A stretch of DNA of 64,000 nucleotides from Trichocladium uniseriatum (lineage: Eukaryota > Ascomycota > Sordariomycetes > Sordariales > Chaetomiaceae): positions 682,001-746,000 of the forward strand of contig WOUO01000005.1 in assembly GCA_017139535.1 (NCBI GenBank), in the 5' to 3' direction. The notes below the pieces were generated by a model. The model was not told where the DNA came from. It worked only from the letters and a program-made list of their open reading frames with translations, and did no database searches. Positions 10,675 through 22,865 of the stretch are shown here, one piece after another (the stretch's first letter is position 1; each line of letters begins with the position of its first letter). Made by a program: the position numbers and the translations under genes.

Positions 10675-11675
10675 CGGCATCTTTCTGGTCTGTAATACTA
10701 GTGATGTACGATACGGTGTTGTAGGGATGAGAGGGAGCGCTGTTGGCGGGGTAATAGAGTGTGTGTGCATATCCAAGAGGAGAGAGAGGTCTTGCCGAAG
10801 TGAAGACTTGAGAAACACGGCCAGAGTCCAGAACACTTCATGTATCTGGAAAAGCACTTTATGTATCTGGAAAACACTTTATTGTGTACTTTTCTATTTG
10901 CCTCTAGTCGGCAAAAACCTGGCCAATGATCTAACGTATGTAATGTCTGACAAGTGATGTACATTCTTCCAGCCACATTCCCACCTCCTCCCAGTCCACT
11001 GCCCTCAAAAGAGAGTCCCGTGTTCTATCCTTGCCCCATGTTCCCCGATACCAGCTGCTGTCACCAGCTAGCCATCACCAATCCTCGAGAGACTTCCCAG
11101 CCACCAACCGCCACTGTTTGGCTCCGCGCGAACCGGAACAAGACGAGCAGGCCAAAAGCGCTAGAAGACGAAACGTTCATTACCGCGGCGATGGACCATC
11201 ATATCCCGTAACCGCACTTTTCCCGGAGAGACGAACAAGAAAACCGTGAACCACCTGCCCGCCTCGTTTCTCGGTCTATTTGTTGTGTTGTTGTTGTTGA
11301 TGTTGTTGTGGAATGTGGGAAGAAGCCTCTAATGCAAAAGCCCTAGGAAATCTATCACCGCTACCCACCCCCTTCCTTGATGCAAGCCAACAAACCACCG
11401 TTTGCCATTCTGAGGCGACAAGGTAACTCGCCAGAAACTTTTCTCATAAGAGATCAGAGCCAGTGAATGCCCAATCGAACCCTTGTGCAAATAAAGAGAC
11501 AGGAAAGGAATGACGAAAAGCCGCGGCCGAGACAACACTCCGAAAAAAAGAGAAAGAAAACGGAAAAAGAAAACCCAAACAGGCCAACGCCGATGATGCA
11601 GGGGGATTGTGTGCCAGAAGTCCGTCGGGTCACATCATGCCGGTGTTATTATTTGTTGTTCCTGCAGGCTCCTGC
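10675..11675. other. Convergent spacer, 1.0 kb
   Basis: Lies between the small membrane protein (+) and the transcription factor (-). A GTT-rich run near 11280-11310 is the only low-complexity feature. It probably contains a long 3' UTR of the transcription factor. No gene is seen. Confidence 0.4.
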
Positions 11676-14600
11676 TTAAGCAGTCGCAAGTCCTGGCGAC
11701 TTCCTCCCCAGAGACAGTGGTCGAAAAAGCTGTGTCATGTCGAGCGTCACATCCTTGGTCCCATACGCCGCATCGATCTCCCCCACCGACCCCAACTCCT
11801 CCCCTCGAGATGCCCCGTCCGTCAATACCCAATGCTTCACCGACTTCAAAAGATGGATGACGTAGGCAAACCGTTGATCCGGCGCCATCTGCAAGTCCGT
11901 TGCCCGCGTACTCTTGAGAAGATATGTTGCCAGCCAATAGAAATGAATTCCGTCCCGAGTGAAACCATACCGGCCGGGATGCGCAGCGCCCGATGGCGGG
12001 AACTGGACAGCCATGTCGTGATCCCAGTTGGCCTTGAACTTGTCCAACGCCGTCAAAAATGTCTTAACCGTTTGCGCATCCAAGAGATTGGCTCCGAGGT
12101 CCACTGGGGTTGCCCGCCCGCTGCTGTTGGCGCTGGGACTGCCTTGAGCTCCAAGGAACCAGGCATTGGCAGGGAGTGGAGTGCTCGATCGACTCAAAAT
12201 CGATGAGCTACCCTCCAACTGCGCCCGCCTCATCATTGAGAGCAGTCCGTGGATCAAGATGAACTTGCCGTAGAGGTTGGTGGCGCCGGGCTGGATGCGA
12301 TAGTTGTTGTCGAAAAGGGCCTTGAGGACCAAGTGCATCTCTGGTTGATTGCTTCTCCGGGTGCCATCCGGGTTGCGCATCTTGGCAGCATCGGTGCCCC
12401 GAAGCTCGAGGGCCTCGGCGCATTCGTTGCTGTCATTGGCGTCCCATGCTGCATCGTCTGCCGGCAACGGAAGGCGGATCTCGGACGGGTCAAGCTCGGG
12501 CCCGGTGTTGAAATACAGCCCAAGAGCCACGTCGTAAGTGAAAATCATGTACATGGCCCGGATGCGCTTTTCTTGTTCCACCCAGCCGTGCCAGTCGAAC
12601 TGCGACACGGCGAAATTATGCAGCGAGAAGTCATGCTGGTGGACTGGACTGTACCGGGACGCATCTGTTGTGAGATGAAGCAAGCCCGCCTTTCGGGCGG
12701 ACGAGGCAATCAGCGGGAACGTTCTCCGAGCCTTTTCGCGTTGCACTGGCGTGCCATGCCAGGTGAACAAGATCTGGGTAAGCATGATTGCCTGCAGCTC
12801 CTCGAGATCTGTCTTGTTGCTCCCGAACGAGGCCCAATTGTACTGGATACCTTGGTTCCCATTTTGCAAAAGAGACGCAAACATGCGAGATGAGCCCTCG
12901 AGGGCGGCACTCAACAGGTCCATCACCTCACGAATGTTAGCTGCAGGCATTCGGTCCGAATAGCAGGCTCCGACACAGCACATGGCCGCCAAAAGGCCGA
13001 CGTGTGCCTCCATCGCGCGGAAGGTGGGAATGTGCAGGATCGACAAGTGAGCGTGGAAGTGAGTATAGTTCTCGAGGAAGTTGCGGACATTATCTGGTTG
13101 TAAGTAAAAGTCGAGTGGGTTGGTCGTTGCGGGGTTCATGGCGGTCGTTGTACAACGTAAGAAGCCTAGGATTTTGCTAGAAAGGTGGTGGTAGGGGTTC
13201 GGATACGACGACGGTACTCCCCACGAGGGGAAGAGAAAGGAGTCGGTGGAATTGTCGCCGGGAATGCCAACCGCTCGAGCGGCGCCGCCGCTAGGCGCGT
13301 GTTTGGTTACGGTCTGCCTCTGTCCCTGTCCAATATTAGGTGGGATCGCGTTGACGTAGGTAGTGTGCGCACCAGCCTGGAACATTTGTGACCAATCGGT
13401 CGAGCCCGATCCTCCAAACATGGGCATCCCATTCTGACTCTGAGGCATGCTGTAATTCGCCAGCTGCGGGTTGATATTCGCCGTCATGTTGTTGGGCACT
13501 TCGCCGCCGTTGTAGGGCTGATCGAAGCTGTTGGGGCGCGTCGAGGCAGAGCCCATGACGGACGCCGTCATGCTTCTCCTATCGCGGTTCGCGTCGTCGA
13601 GCCTGTTCATGCTGCTAGATCTCGAGAGCTGGCTTTGATCGTTGGCAATGTTGCTCATCCCATCAGAAGCGGGAATAAGGCCAAACGGGTGAACCATCCC
13701 GTCGGCGGGCATGTTTCCCATACCGTTAATGTGATTCACGTCGCCTTCAGTACCCATAGCCTTCTGCTGCGCGGCAGCGTTCTTCTTGACGTGCGCCTGG
13801 GGGTGAGACAAGTGACTCGCGCCAGTGGGGTTTCCGCGGCGGACAGAGCACTTGATAAAGTGGCGCTTGAGAATGTCGCTGCGCGAGAAGGTATCATGGC
13901 ACAGAACGCACATGTACGGGCGATCACCGGTGTCTGCGAAAGAATCGTCAAGTCACCGCCACACGGGGTACACCGCCAAAAAAAGAGAAAAACAGGGACT
14001 TACGTCTCAGGAGGTGGCGCTTCAGGTGCTTCGCGTGGAGGTAAGTCTTGGTGCAGTGAGGGCAAGGGAACTTTCCGTCGGCATCCTTCTGGGGGATCTG
14101 ATTCTTTGCTTGCGAGGTTCCTGCAGCCGGCGCCGCGGGCCTACCAGGCGCGCTGGGCAGGATGCCTCGGCGGCCTTGCGACCCGACCACATGGGTGGGC
14201 TGGTCGCCCTCGGGCATCATGGACGCCTGGCCCATGAGCGGGCTCTGGCCGTACGGCGAATTCATTCCCGGCTGGGTCATGACTCCACCCGCGGGCATCG
14301 GGCGGAGGACCGGTGGGGCCCGGCCGCCAGCCGAGGACGGAGCCGGCGCGATCGGCTGAGGATGCGACGCGGCGGTCGTGGTCTGCGGCATCATGGACGA
14401 TGAAGCGCCGGGGTACGGCTGCTGCTGCTGTGGGTAAGTGTTATTACCCATGATGGGATAAGTGGCGCCGCGTCCCGCATTCTGCTGAGGCGGGGGCGGG
14501 TAGCTCGCCATGGTGCTCGTGGAACTCGGGGTATTGGGGGTTGCCGGCGTCCTCGGAGTGTGGGGGTAGCTGCCGTAGGGGGGCTGCTGCATAACAGGGT

Positions 14601-14775
14601 TGCTTGGCTGAAGGGGCGGCAGTGTCTGCGGAGGGCCTCCCGAAGACTGCTGCTGCTGTTGCTGCTGCTGCTGAAGGTGATGCGGCAGCTGGGGGTGGTG
14701 CGCGGCTGACGAAGGGGGATACGAAGCCACCGTCGTGTTTATAGCATTCGCCGAGCCGTTGGGCAGACCTTCCAT
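11676..14775 (-). CDS. C2H2 zinc-finger protein with fungal-specific transcription-factor domain
   Basis: Predicted nuclear DNA-binding regulator of 1009 aa in two exons (14004-14775 and 11676-13933) joined over a 70-nt intron that falls between the two fingers. Residues 1-230 are Pro/Gln/Ser-rich with a polyglutamine run. Finger 1 is CPHCTKTYLHAKHLKRH with a second His four residues on. Finger 2, CVLCHDTFSRSDILKRHFIKC, ends in Cys (C2HC). A basic segment, SVRRGNPTGASHLSH, follows. From about residue 470 to the end the sequence resembles the regulatory region of fungal_trans proteins (AHLSILHIPTFRAMEAHVGL, RIRAMYMIFTYDVALGLYFN). The architecture recalls Klf1/Adr1-like regulators, but no specific orthologue is claimed. 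An 8 kb gene-free region lies upstream, which may mean complex regulation. Confidence 0.88.
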
Positions 14776-17485
14776 AATCCGTCACTCAAGAAAACCGTGA
14801 AGTGGCGAGCACCAAAAAGACCATGCGAGCCTGGGGCACGAACGGCTTTGTTGTGCTGTGGGCGAGGGTGGACGAAGGCGCGTCGCGGTGCCGAGGTCGA
14901 GGTGGTCGAGGTCTCAAAAAGACGCACGAGGGGTTGGATCGGGCACCAAGTCAATCAAGTCAATCGAGCGCGTCGCACGCGATAAAACTGTTTGCTTGAT
15001 GATGCACTTCAAGCCGTGTCTTTGTGTCGGTCGTCTGGCGGGCTGTGCCGTTTTGCCTCGTCTGGATGGATGCAGTGCGATGCGATGCGATGCGCCAAAA
15101 GAGCAGACTTGTGGGACCTGCAGACGCGATCTGGAGTTGTAGACCCGCGACAAGCTGAAGCGGTGCTTGGAGGTGGAGAATGCCCTAAGCGGAAAATTGA
15201 GGCTCAAGGGAAAAAGATGTGGTTAAGTGGAGAGAAATGGGGGAGTTTGAGTGGAAAGTCGGTGTGGAGACCGCCCTTTTTTCCTGTGCTGCGCGTCCTT
15301 TTAATGTTTTTGGGGGGAGCTGCCAGGTACTTGGCTGATGGGCGCTGATGACGGGTGGCGGGCAGCAGGGTTGGATTATCCAGTCCCCAATGCGCGAGCA
15401 GCCGTTGAGTGCCTGGGTGGGGCAGACTGGATCCGAACAGTGGGAAAAAATCGAGGCGGCCCCTCTTTTGGATGGAGAGGGTTCTCGATGCGAGACGACC
15501 CGGAAATCAAAGTCGTTTTGTAAGAGAAGAATTAATATCCGGCTTTACGTCGAAGACTTGAAACTCCAACGCAATGCTTGCAGTTCAATTGCGACGGTTG
15601 CGCGAAAAGAGGTTTTTTGTTTTGGCGGAAGAGAAGTGCACAGCGGAAGAGGGAAAAGGAAAGTGGATAAAAACCAAGGGTGGGAGGGAAAAAGAGCTTG
15701 GCAGCATGGAGGGGTGGAAGGAAGGTGGGCAGGGTCTGGCGCTTGGACCAAGCGAAGAGAACAGGCGGAATTGGAAAATATTACCATTTCTATGAACAAT
15801 GAGGGCAGGAAAAATACGGCTAGTCCTTGCTCTTTCCGGGCATCGAATCCTTAGGCACCTTCCTACCTAGGTAGGATAACAATAGCATTTATTTTTTTCT
15901 TGCAACAACTTCATCGAATGGCATTTCTGTCACCCGCGGCATCCGGTATCGCTCTCGAGGCGACTCCCAACCGACCAAACTACAAGTCTCGACGGATGCG
16001 ATTCTCTGGTTCCAGATTTGAAACGCTTCGGGTGATTGACTGGTATACAACGAAGCGCGCGAGAATTCGCGGATAAATAGAGTAGATGATTTTCTCCGTA
16101 TTATTGATTCTGTAAGTACAGTACGAACTGTTTGAACAGATGGGCCGACACGAGTCCCTGGACAGCATGGTCTGAGGTGTAGAAGACAGGGACTGGCCGG
16201 TTGACGGCCATGGCAGGGGAAGCATGCTCCGAAGCAAGGACCTTGGGGTCCTTTGCACAGAATGGAGGGCATCGTTGCCGAATTCTCGTCGGCACAGATA
16301 CATGTGATTCAGGATACGACACAGCGCTTGGGTTTTATTTGTGCCTGACTCTGTAAGAGAGTGTGGCACAATTCGCGGCCCAGCCGCCGACACCATGCGA
16401 GGCGCCCCTTAGCAATAGAAACACGGGCATGTCATCTGGGCTTCTTCGCCAGGGCCCGACATCGTCGTCGCAGTTGAGGATGTTGTTCGTTGATCCATCT
16501 GTGTCTGCAGTGAGTGATCCATGACCATGACAAGCCCAATGCAATGCGCGCTCATCCATGTTTCCTCTGCGTGGGGGAACGCGGGCAGAATTGGACGCTA
16601 GCTTATTATGGTAGCATTGCGGACCACACTACTCCTGAATTGTCGCGGTGTGACGTTTCGCCTATCAGGGAGCTGTACTGTATTTCGTACTGTGCGTAGT
16701 GTTTCCCTCCACGCCACTTGCCACTCCGCAACGGCAAAACAGAGCATGCTTTGTCAGATCTCGAAGAAATCGAGTCGGGACTCGGAGTACCGTCGGCATG
16801 AGCGGTCGAGAACATGTCTTGGGCAGCGAGTTGTTGCCGACATGGCGAAAATACAGACTTGGACAATTGCCGCCGGCGATCGCCAGTCAACGGACAAGTC
16901 CGGCAAGGGATGTTGCAGGAAACCCTTCAAAGGCGAAATGTGCGACAAATGTCTCTTCAACAAAAGTTGCACCGAGGATACAGATTACCTCGTAGGGATT
17001 GTAATCCATACTTGTCGCCTAGAAAGGCTTCCCCAGTTTTGGTTTCATCAGTTGGCAGCTCATCACCACGACTCGCACGAGCGCGATTTCATCAGTCGCG
17101 ACAACAACCGCCAGCCTTTAAGAGCACATCCGGAAGAACATCCAAACAAGGGTGCCCGGACTCAAAAAACATACGCTGAGAGCCACTCGCAAAGCCAAGG
17201 TTCAGGTATCAAAACGAACCATCAACTGTTTCATCCTTGGCACTCGGTACTGGACCGTGGACAAGGTGAATGGCGTGGCGGCCAAGGCGCGTGAGTTGCG
17301 GTGAGGGTCGCTGGCTTCACTACTTCCGTCGGCTAGTTCGGTTATCTGAACGGCCGTCGGATGCTGGACCTGCATTCCTGGATCTTACACAGTCCCTGAG
17401 TCGACCTTCGTGACCAACAAGTATCGCACAGGGACTTTGGTGTTGCCGTGGGGTGTTTTGGCCAGCTCGTCGTGCATGCATCACA

Positions 17486-17545
17486 CCCCTCGCACCCCTC
17501 CATTCTTTCAACGGGAACGGGAAGCCCCTCTGCCCCTCTGCCCCT
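17486..17545 (+). promoter_or_regulatory. Cluster of five CCCCT (STRE-like) motifs
   Basis: CCCCT occurs at 17486, 17495, 17525, 17533 and 17541, the last three as a near-perfect 8-bp tandem (GCCCCTCT). CCCCT is the stress-response element bound by Msn2/4-type zinc-finger factors in yeasts and related factors in filamentous fungi. Function here is inference; it may simply be a CT-rich microsatellite. Confidence 0.3.
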
Positions 17546-17900
17546 CCTTTTTTGACCCCGAAATCTTGGGGGTTGCTGCCCCAGACGCCGCTGGCCGCGC
17601 GAGGACGGGACCGCCCACATCCCCTCATCAGATCCCCTCTGCGGAACGGGCACTTGGTGACAGATTGGGCGAGATGATGTGCAGCGCCACGAGTCAAGAA
17701 TGTCAAGCGGGTCCAACACAGACGCGGATCCCTGCTCCGTCCCCTGTCTGCCTCGGCCTGTGCTGTGCAGGGGCCAACAAAAGAATTGATGCCGAGCAAA
17801 AGAACGTTTTCTCTGGTTCGGGCTCGCACTGTCCCGACATCGTATGTGACCCTGTGCCGTATCCGGACCATCGGCGAATAACGAGTTCCATATGACGACA

Positions 17901-17936
17901 CGCTCCCGTTGCGAAAGCGGGAGCGAGCACTTTTTT
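17901..17936 (+). terminator. GC-rich hairpin followed by T6
   Basis: CGCTCCCG at 17901-17908 is perfectly complementary to CGGGAGCG at 17918-17925, with a 9-nt loop, followed after 5 nt by TTTTTT. It resembles a 3' end of a structured RNA or a Pol III stop. No A/B box or RNA gene was recognised upstream, so the call is tentative. Confidence 0.25.
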
Positions 17937-20900
17937 GTTGGGGGGGGCAGGCATTCCGTCCTGGCGAAGAATGCGCCGGTAGCGCTCCCGACGAGGTGCT
18001 TCGGCCATCCCGCCTGCTGAGCGAAGGAAACAGACCTTTGACTTCGGAATGACGAGCGATCCAGGGGCAAAATATTTATCCCGATCGAAAAGAAGATGCG
18101 GCAACGAGGTCGGACACAGCGATTCCTGCGTTTCTGCGCGCCAGTCTCGCGTGTTGTTGCAACCCACGATGCCGCCGCGTTCTCGCATGGCGTCGGGTGA
18201 AAGTGGTCCCCCCCCATCGCGGCCCCAGTAGATGAGTGGAGAGGGATCCCAAGAACTGATGAGGCTCTAGGAGGGGCCTATCGTGAACCCACACCTGCGG
18301 GTTCTGTGCGACATACCTTATAAAATTGGAGTTATGAGGGGCGTTTTCTAGAAGCCGAAGCCCTGGAGCTCCACACAACTTACAAAGTTAAAAAGCCCAA
18401 TATCACACCTCTGCTCCCCCGCTTGGGTCGGCCACGATATTGACCAAACTTTGCGATCTCGCTTTTTTTTTTGGCCAGTGCTGGCCTGTGTGTGCCAAGA
18501 AACGGACGCTTTTTCCCGGCTCAAGCTCGCAAACGAAGAGATTTGCGCCGGACATGCCACGTCGCCTGCAACGAGTCAGGCCTGAAGCGAACAAGACGCA
18601 GGCCCAGCAGGGCACCTGCTAAATCCAACGTCGATTTCCGGCACCTATCGGCTGCGCTTTCTTTACGTAGGAGACTGCCCAGTTGGCTCGGCGGAACGTC
18701 GGCAGGCGGAGGCAGGGAAGTCCTTGTCTTTTGCCGAAGCCTAGCCTGGCTTCAGGATTCGAGGTTGCCATTTCCCGGCGAACGGCCAAGAACTGCCTGG
18801 CACAACCGCAGTTGCCTCCCAACCTGGGACTCGACCAGCCGCCTCCCTTCCTATGATCGGGGATCGGATCGGGGCCAGCCATCGAAATCGAAAACATTGT
18901 CGCTCGCACTCTGATCTCCCGAGTTTTGGCTGAATTTGCAAGGAAAGGATTGGATCTTCGTGTTTAAAGCCGTTCAAATCCCGAACCACCCGGACACCCT
19001 TGTCGGCTGCGAGTGTGGCGCTCACGATGCGCGAACCAAATGTGGGACCGAGAGAGGTTAAAAAAAGGGACCTCAGACAATATCAAACAAGCACTCCGGC
19101 AGGCTCGAGGTGATACAACTGTGCCGCGTCAGGCTGGTACGTCGGCCATATTATTGTGGCTGGGGGGACGAAGTCAGCACTTTGAGAGATGAGATGCATG
19201 GAGTCATGGACTGGCGTTCGCTCTTTGTTCCAGTTTCTGGATTTTCAGACGATGGCAATTTGGCGCCATGGGCGCCATGGTTGCATCACTGCAGTCCAAA
19301 CATTTGCCCGAAAACGGTTTGCTCATTCATAAGCCAACGCCAAGGTGCCGTCATCGACCCTTTGCAGGCCTCGCGGGCTCTCTTAAGCTCTCGCAGCGCA
19401 CAACCCGCGCTCTCCCAAAAGCTCAAAGCGGGCAACATGCCGCAAAATGCCACCTCAGCCATCTCGTGCCAGCGCTCATCTCCGGAAGAGCGGTCCATCC
19501 TCCAACGCAATGCACTGGAAGCGAGCGTATCGCGACCCTCAAAGTACCCTGGCATTGTTGTATGGCCTTTTGAAACGCTGCCATGCCGCGCATCTGACAG
19601 GCCTGCTCATCATTGCTCAAGTTGGGGGTCCAGTTGTCTCGGCAAGAGTGCTCGGCAATTGAGGACCGAGCTCCGGGAGCAAATCAATTGCGCTTCCGAC
19701 TGATTTTGGGCTGGGGAAAAAAAAAACATCTCGTTTCTCTTCCCCTCTTTTCTGCTCTCCTTTTCCCCGGCACCGTTCGGCATTGCCTGAGTTGCCTACC
19801 GAAGTATTATTGAATTTCCAAGGACAGTGCATTTCGCACAGATTCGTTCATTTCTTTTATTTCTCAGCGTTGGTACCCTGCCAAGGCCTCCCTGGCAGTG
19901 GAAGGTTCCGGCAGGGCAGCGACCGCGCAGAGGCCGGCGGCACTTCCCAGAAGGGTAAACCGCCCCCTGTCCATGCTCAAGCCCATGCCCATGGAGGGGG
20001 ACACACGCCATGTCTGACGATCGCCGCCGGGATCTGACTGTGTGCCTCGGTCTGGCGGAGCCTGACGGAGCGAATCCGTGCTTGACACAACCCATCACCT
20101 TCCCGCGCTATCCTCGCAGAGTTGCATCAGAGAAAGATACCTGGGGACAGACTTGGTGGGGGTTACCCGATGACCGTCGAGAGCCGTTCCTAGCCCGCCA
20201 AAAAGTTTCTTCGGAGTTATATGAGCAGATGTGAGCAGTTACGGATGGATACAGACGTTATTGTTCTCGCCTGATGCAACTCGGACGCAATTGGCTGGTA
20301 GATATGCAAGTCTTGCATTTGCCAGCCTCTGCCAGACTCGAACAATCAAGATCTGAGGAGGCAAAAGCCGCGGGCTGGGATGTGGTCATCTCGTCATCAT
20401 CAGCACGGCTTCCAAACCGCTTCCAAGCTTGCTGTGCATCAAGGAAAATAAGGGGCATCAAAACAATCGTCAACGAGTTTTTCGATCGAAGAATCATCGC
20501 ATCGAGTCATGGGCAATCCCTCGCTCGGAGTTACCTCCGAGTGAACTCCTTCGCCAAATCACCCCTTGTTTGGCAACAAGAACGCGTCAAAGAAACCAGA
20601 GCGCCGCGTGACTTGCACGTCACTCAGGGGCAAGGGCGCTTGGCCTGGGCCCACTCATTGCAGGTGGAAAGCGGTCTGCCGTAGCGTGGCAACCCTGCCC
20701 AGCGCAGGCCATGACTTTACTTCTTCTGGACATTTTTTGACGCATTTTTTGTGTAACGTGAGATCTCGACCAGGATGAGTCTGCATTTCAAGATTTCGCA
20801 CAGGGAAACGGCTCTTGATGACTTCTCTCCCGCGCAGGATGGGTCGGCGGGGCACTCTTGATTCCTTCCAGAACTAATTGCGAAGTAACGTTGGTTGAAA

Positions 20901-21956
20901 CAAAAGGGGAAGGCGGTGCACAGGAAACGCGGCGTGCCCAGCTTCGGGGGACTCCGGGGGATAAGAGTTATCCCATCCCAGCAGCCGTCTTCGGGCCGTT
21001 TCACCGCATCTCTTTGCCAATCCGCGGCCGGGAATGCCTTTTGCAAAAAGTTTACATTAATCAAATATTAATACAGAAAAGAGGTCGGGCCCGAAACCGA
21101 GGACGGTCATCTGTATTCCGTACAAAATATTACGTACATACGATACAAACTCAGGGGTAATTACCGAGAAACCTCGCCGGAAGATTCTTGCCGCCATCAC
21201 CCCTCGGAGCAATCGGCAAATGCAGACATCCCGAGTCGCGTGTGTTCGAGAATGGCCGAGAAGAAATATCTCCCTTGCCCGTCCTTGTTGTTTCGAGTCT
21301 CTGTCGTACGTTGGATGATTCGTAATCGCTGCCCAGTTGGAATTGCTTCATCTTTTTTTTTTTGGCCTTCCCCTGGCTCCCTGTCTGCCGCTCAGGGGAC
21401 CACCCCTGAATCCGTTGCAACTGACCGACTTTTTGTCGCGTTTGAGAAGAAATCACAAGATCAGAAAAGGGCGGGGAGGGTGAAATAAAAGGGATGGAGA
21501 TGATGCGCCGCGGTGGCAGAGATTTGCGGGATCAGTCCGGAGACTGGGAGACGCGGTCTCGTGAGCCCCTTTCTTTCCGTTGGGCGTCGTGGCCCTGTGG
21601 TTTTGGAGTCGGTGACTCGGGGGGATCGTGTTGATCTACTTCTTGTTGTCGTTCTCTCTGTGACAGCCACAAGGTGAGTGTTGTCGGTGAGGGCACCGAA
21701 TCAAGACCACAAAGTGGCAATATCCAACGTGATCTTCTCAGCATAGTAAAATATAAAGAAGGGAATTAAAGAATGAATGTCAAGCGTGGTTTCTCTCCAT
21801 GTGATGTCTCGCAAGGACCGAATGATGGGTAACTGCTGCTTGATCTCGTTGTCAGGAAACAACGTGTGCTCGAAACCAGTGTTTACCTCAAACTCCTCGT
21901 ATGGTCAGGATGAGCGAGAACTTCCGCGTGTACGCGTCAAGCGTCATGAAAGTATC

Positions 21957-21957
<1 letters not shown>

Positions 21958-22013
<56 letters not shown>
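21958..22013 (+). repeat. 56-nt uninterrupted poly(A) tract
   Basis: A pure A homopolymer of 56 bases. It may be the tail of an old retroposed sequence, an expanded microsatellite, or an assembly artefact. No LINE/SINE body or target-site duplication is evident around it. Confidence 0.95.
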
Positions 22014-22015
<2 letters not shown>

Positions 22016-22865
22016 TAGAATAGTACGCAACTCTCATCATGGAGACAACACGTAGGCTATACGTACGATTGGCTCGTGCAGTTGCAGCGTACACTCTCAG
22101 TGACAACCCTCCCCGGCACTCTACTCTAAAGCCATGAGGACTGAACTGACCAAGAATGAGTCCGAGGCGGTGTGGTTCAACTGTGTCAAGTAAACATATA
22201 ACTTGTCAGCGTTAAGACCCTCCATTATTTCCTTACTGTCAAGAGCATATCATATGGGAAATAGACAAACGAAACAGAAACAACTCGTGTCTTGGGATAG
22301 TGCCACCTGGCTAAGCGTGTTCGTACCGAGAGACCACTGAAGTGAGAATAATTGCATGGCCTGCCAACATCATAGGAGGGAGGTGTGAAGTGATACGACA
22401 CCTAGAGGCAACTACCGTTAGCTACAAGCACAAAATGGGGAGAACGAACAGCACGGGGTTACATCGTCTTTCAATGTAGCCAAGTCCCTGAGCCAGACAC
22501 ACTCGACAATGGTCCACCAGATCGTAATTATGCACTATGCCTGAATAGAATTATGCCCAACCAACTATTCATCTCCGACAAGTCATTGTGAATCAACACC
22601 GGAAGTCAGTAAACAAGAGCTCACGTACTTCGCTGAACCTATCCGTGACTAAATGTTACCACAACACGTATCCTACTTTCAGCACTGAGTAGCTTTCCAG
22701 AAGAACTGATTTGTTCCAACTTTATCCGGCGACACATCTTATTCTCTCTAAACATACATTGACACAACATAGTCAGTACCAATATTCAGTGTACCAGCAC
22801 AAGATCTCAATAAAGGGGTATCAACACAAAGACTAGGTTAAACTACTATACTCCAACAACTCTCC

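Larger units (their letters stand above)
14776..22865. other. 8.1 kb region with no recognisable gene
   Basis: Every ORF here is short, overlaps others in several frames, and lacks domain similarity, codon bias or consistent splice signals. Base composition up to about 21.7 kb is near balanced, so it does not look like strongly AT-converted (RIP-degraded) repeat. The last 850 bases before 22865 look poorer in G+C. Individual elements are listed separately (CCCCT cluster, hairpin, poly(A) tract). It lies upstream of the transcription factor (starts at 14775) and downstream of the gamma-tubulin complex gene (ends at 22866). It may be a large regulatory region, a very long leader or a non-coding transcript. 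I cannot choose between these from sequence. Confidence 0.55.

Noticed and set aside
14650..14690. CAG/CTG repeat as an expanded microsatellite
   Set aside because: It encodes a short polyglutamine run in the activation-type region of the transcription factor, which is common in such proteins.
16600..17300. Possible 228-aa protein in the gene-free region
   Set aside because: Low-similarity, Ser/Arg-mixed sequence overlapping other frames, with no domain, signal peptide or splice pattern.
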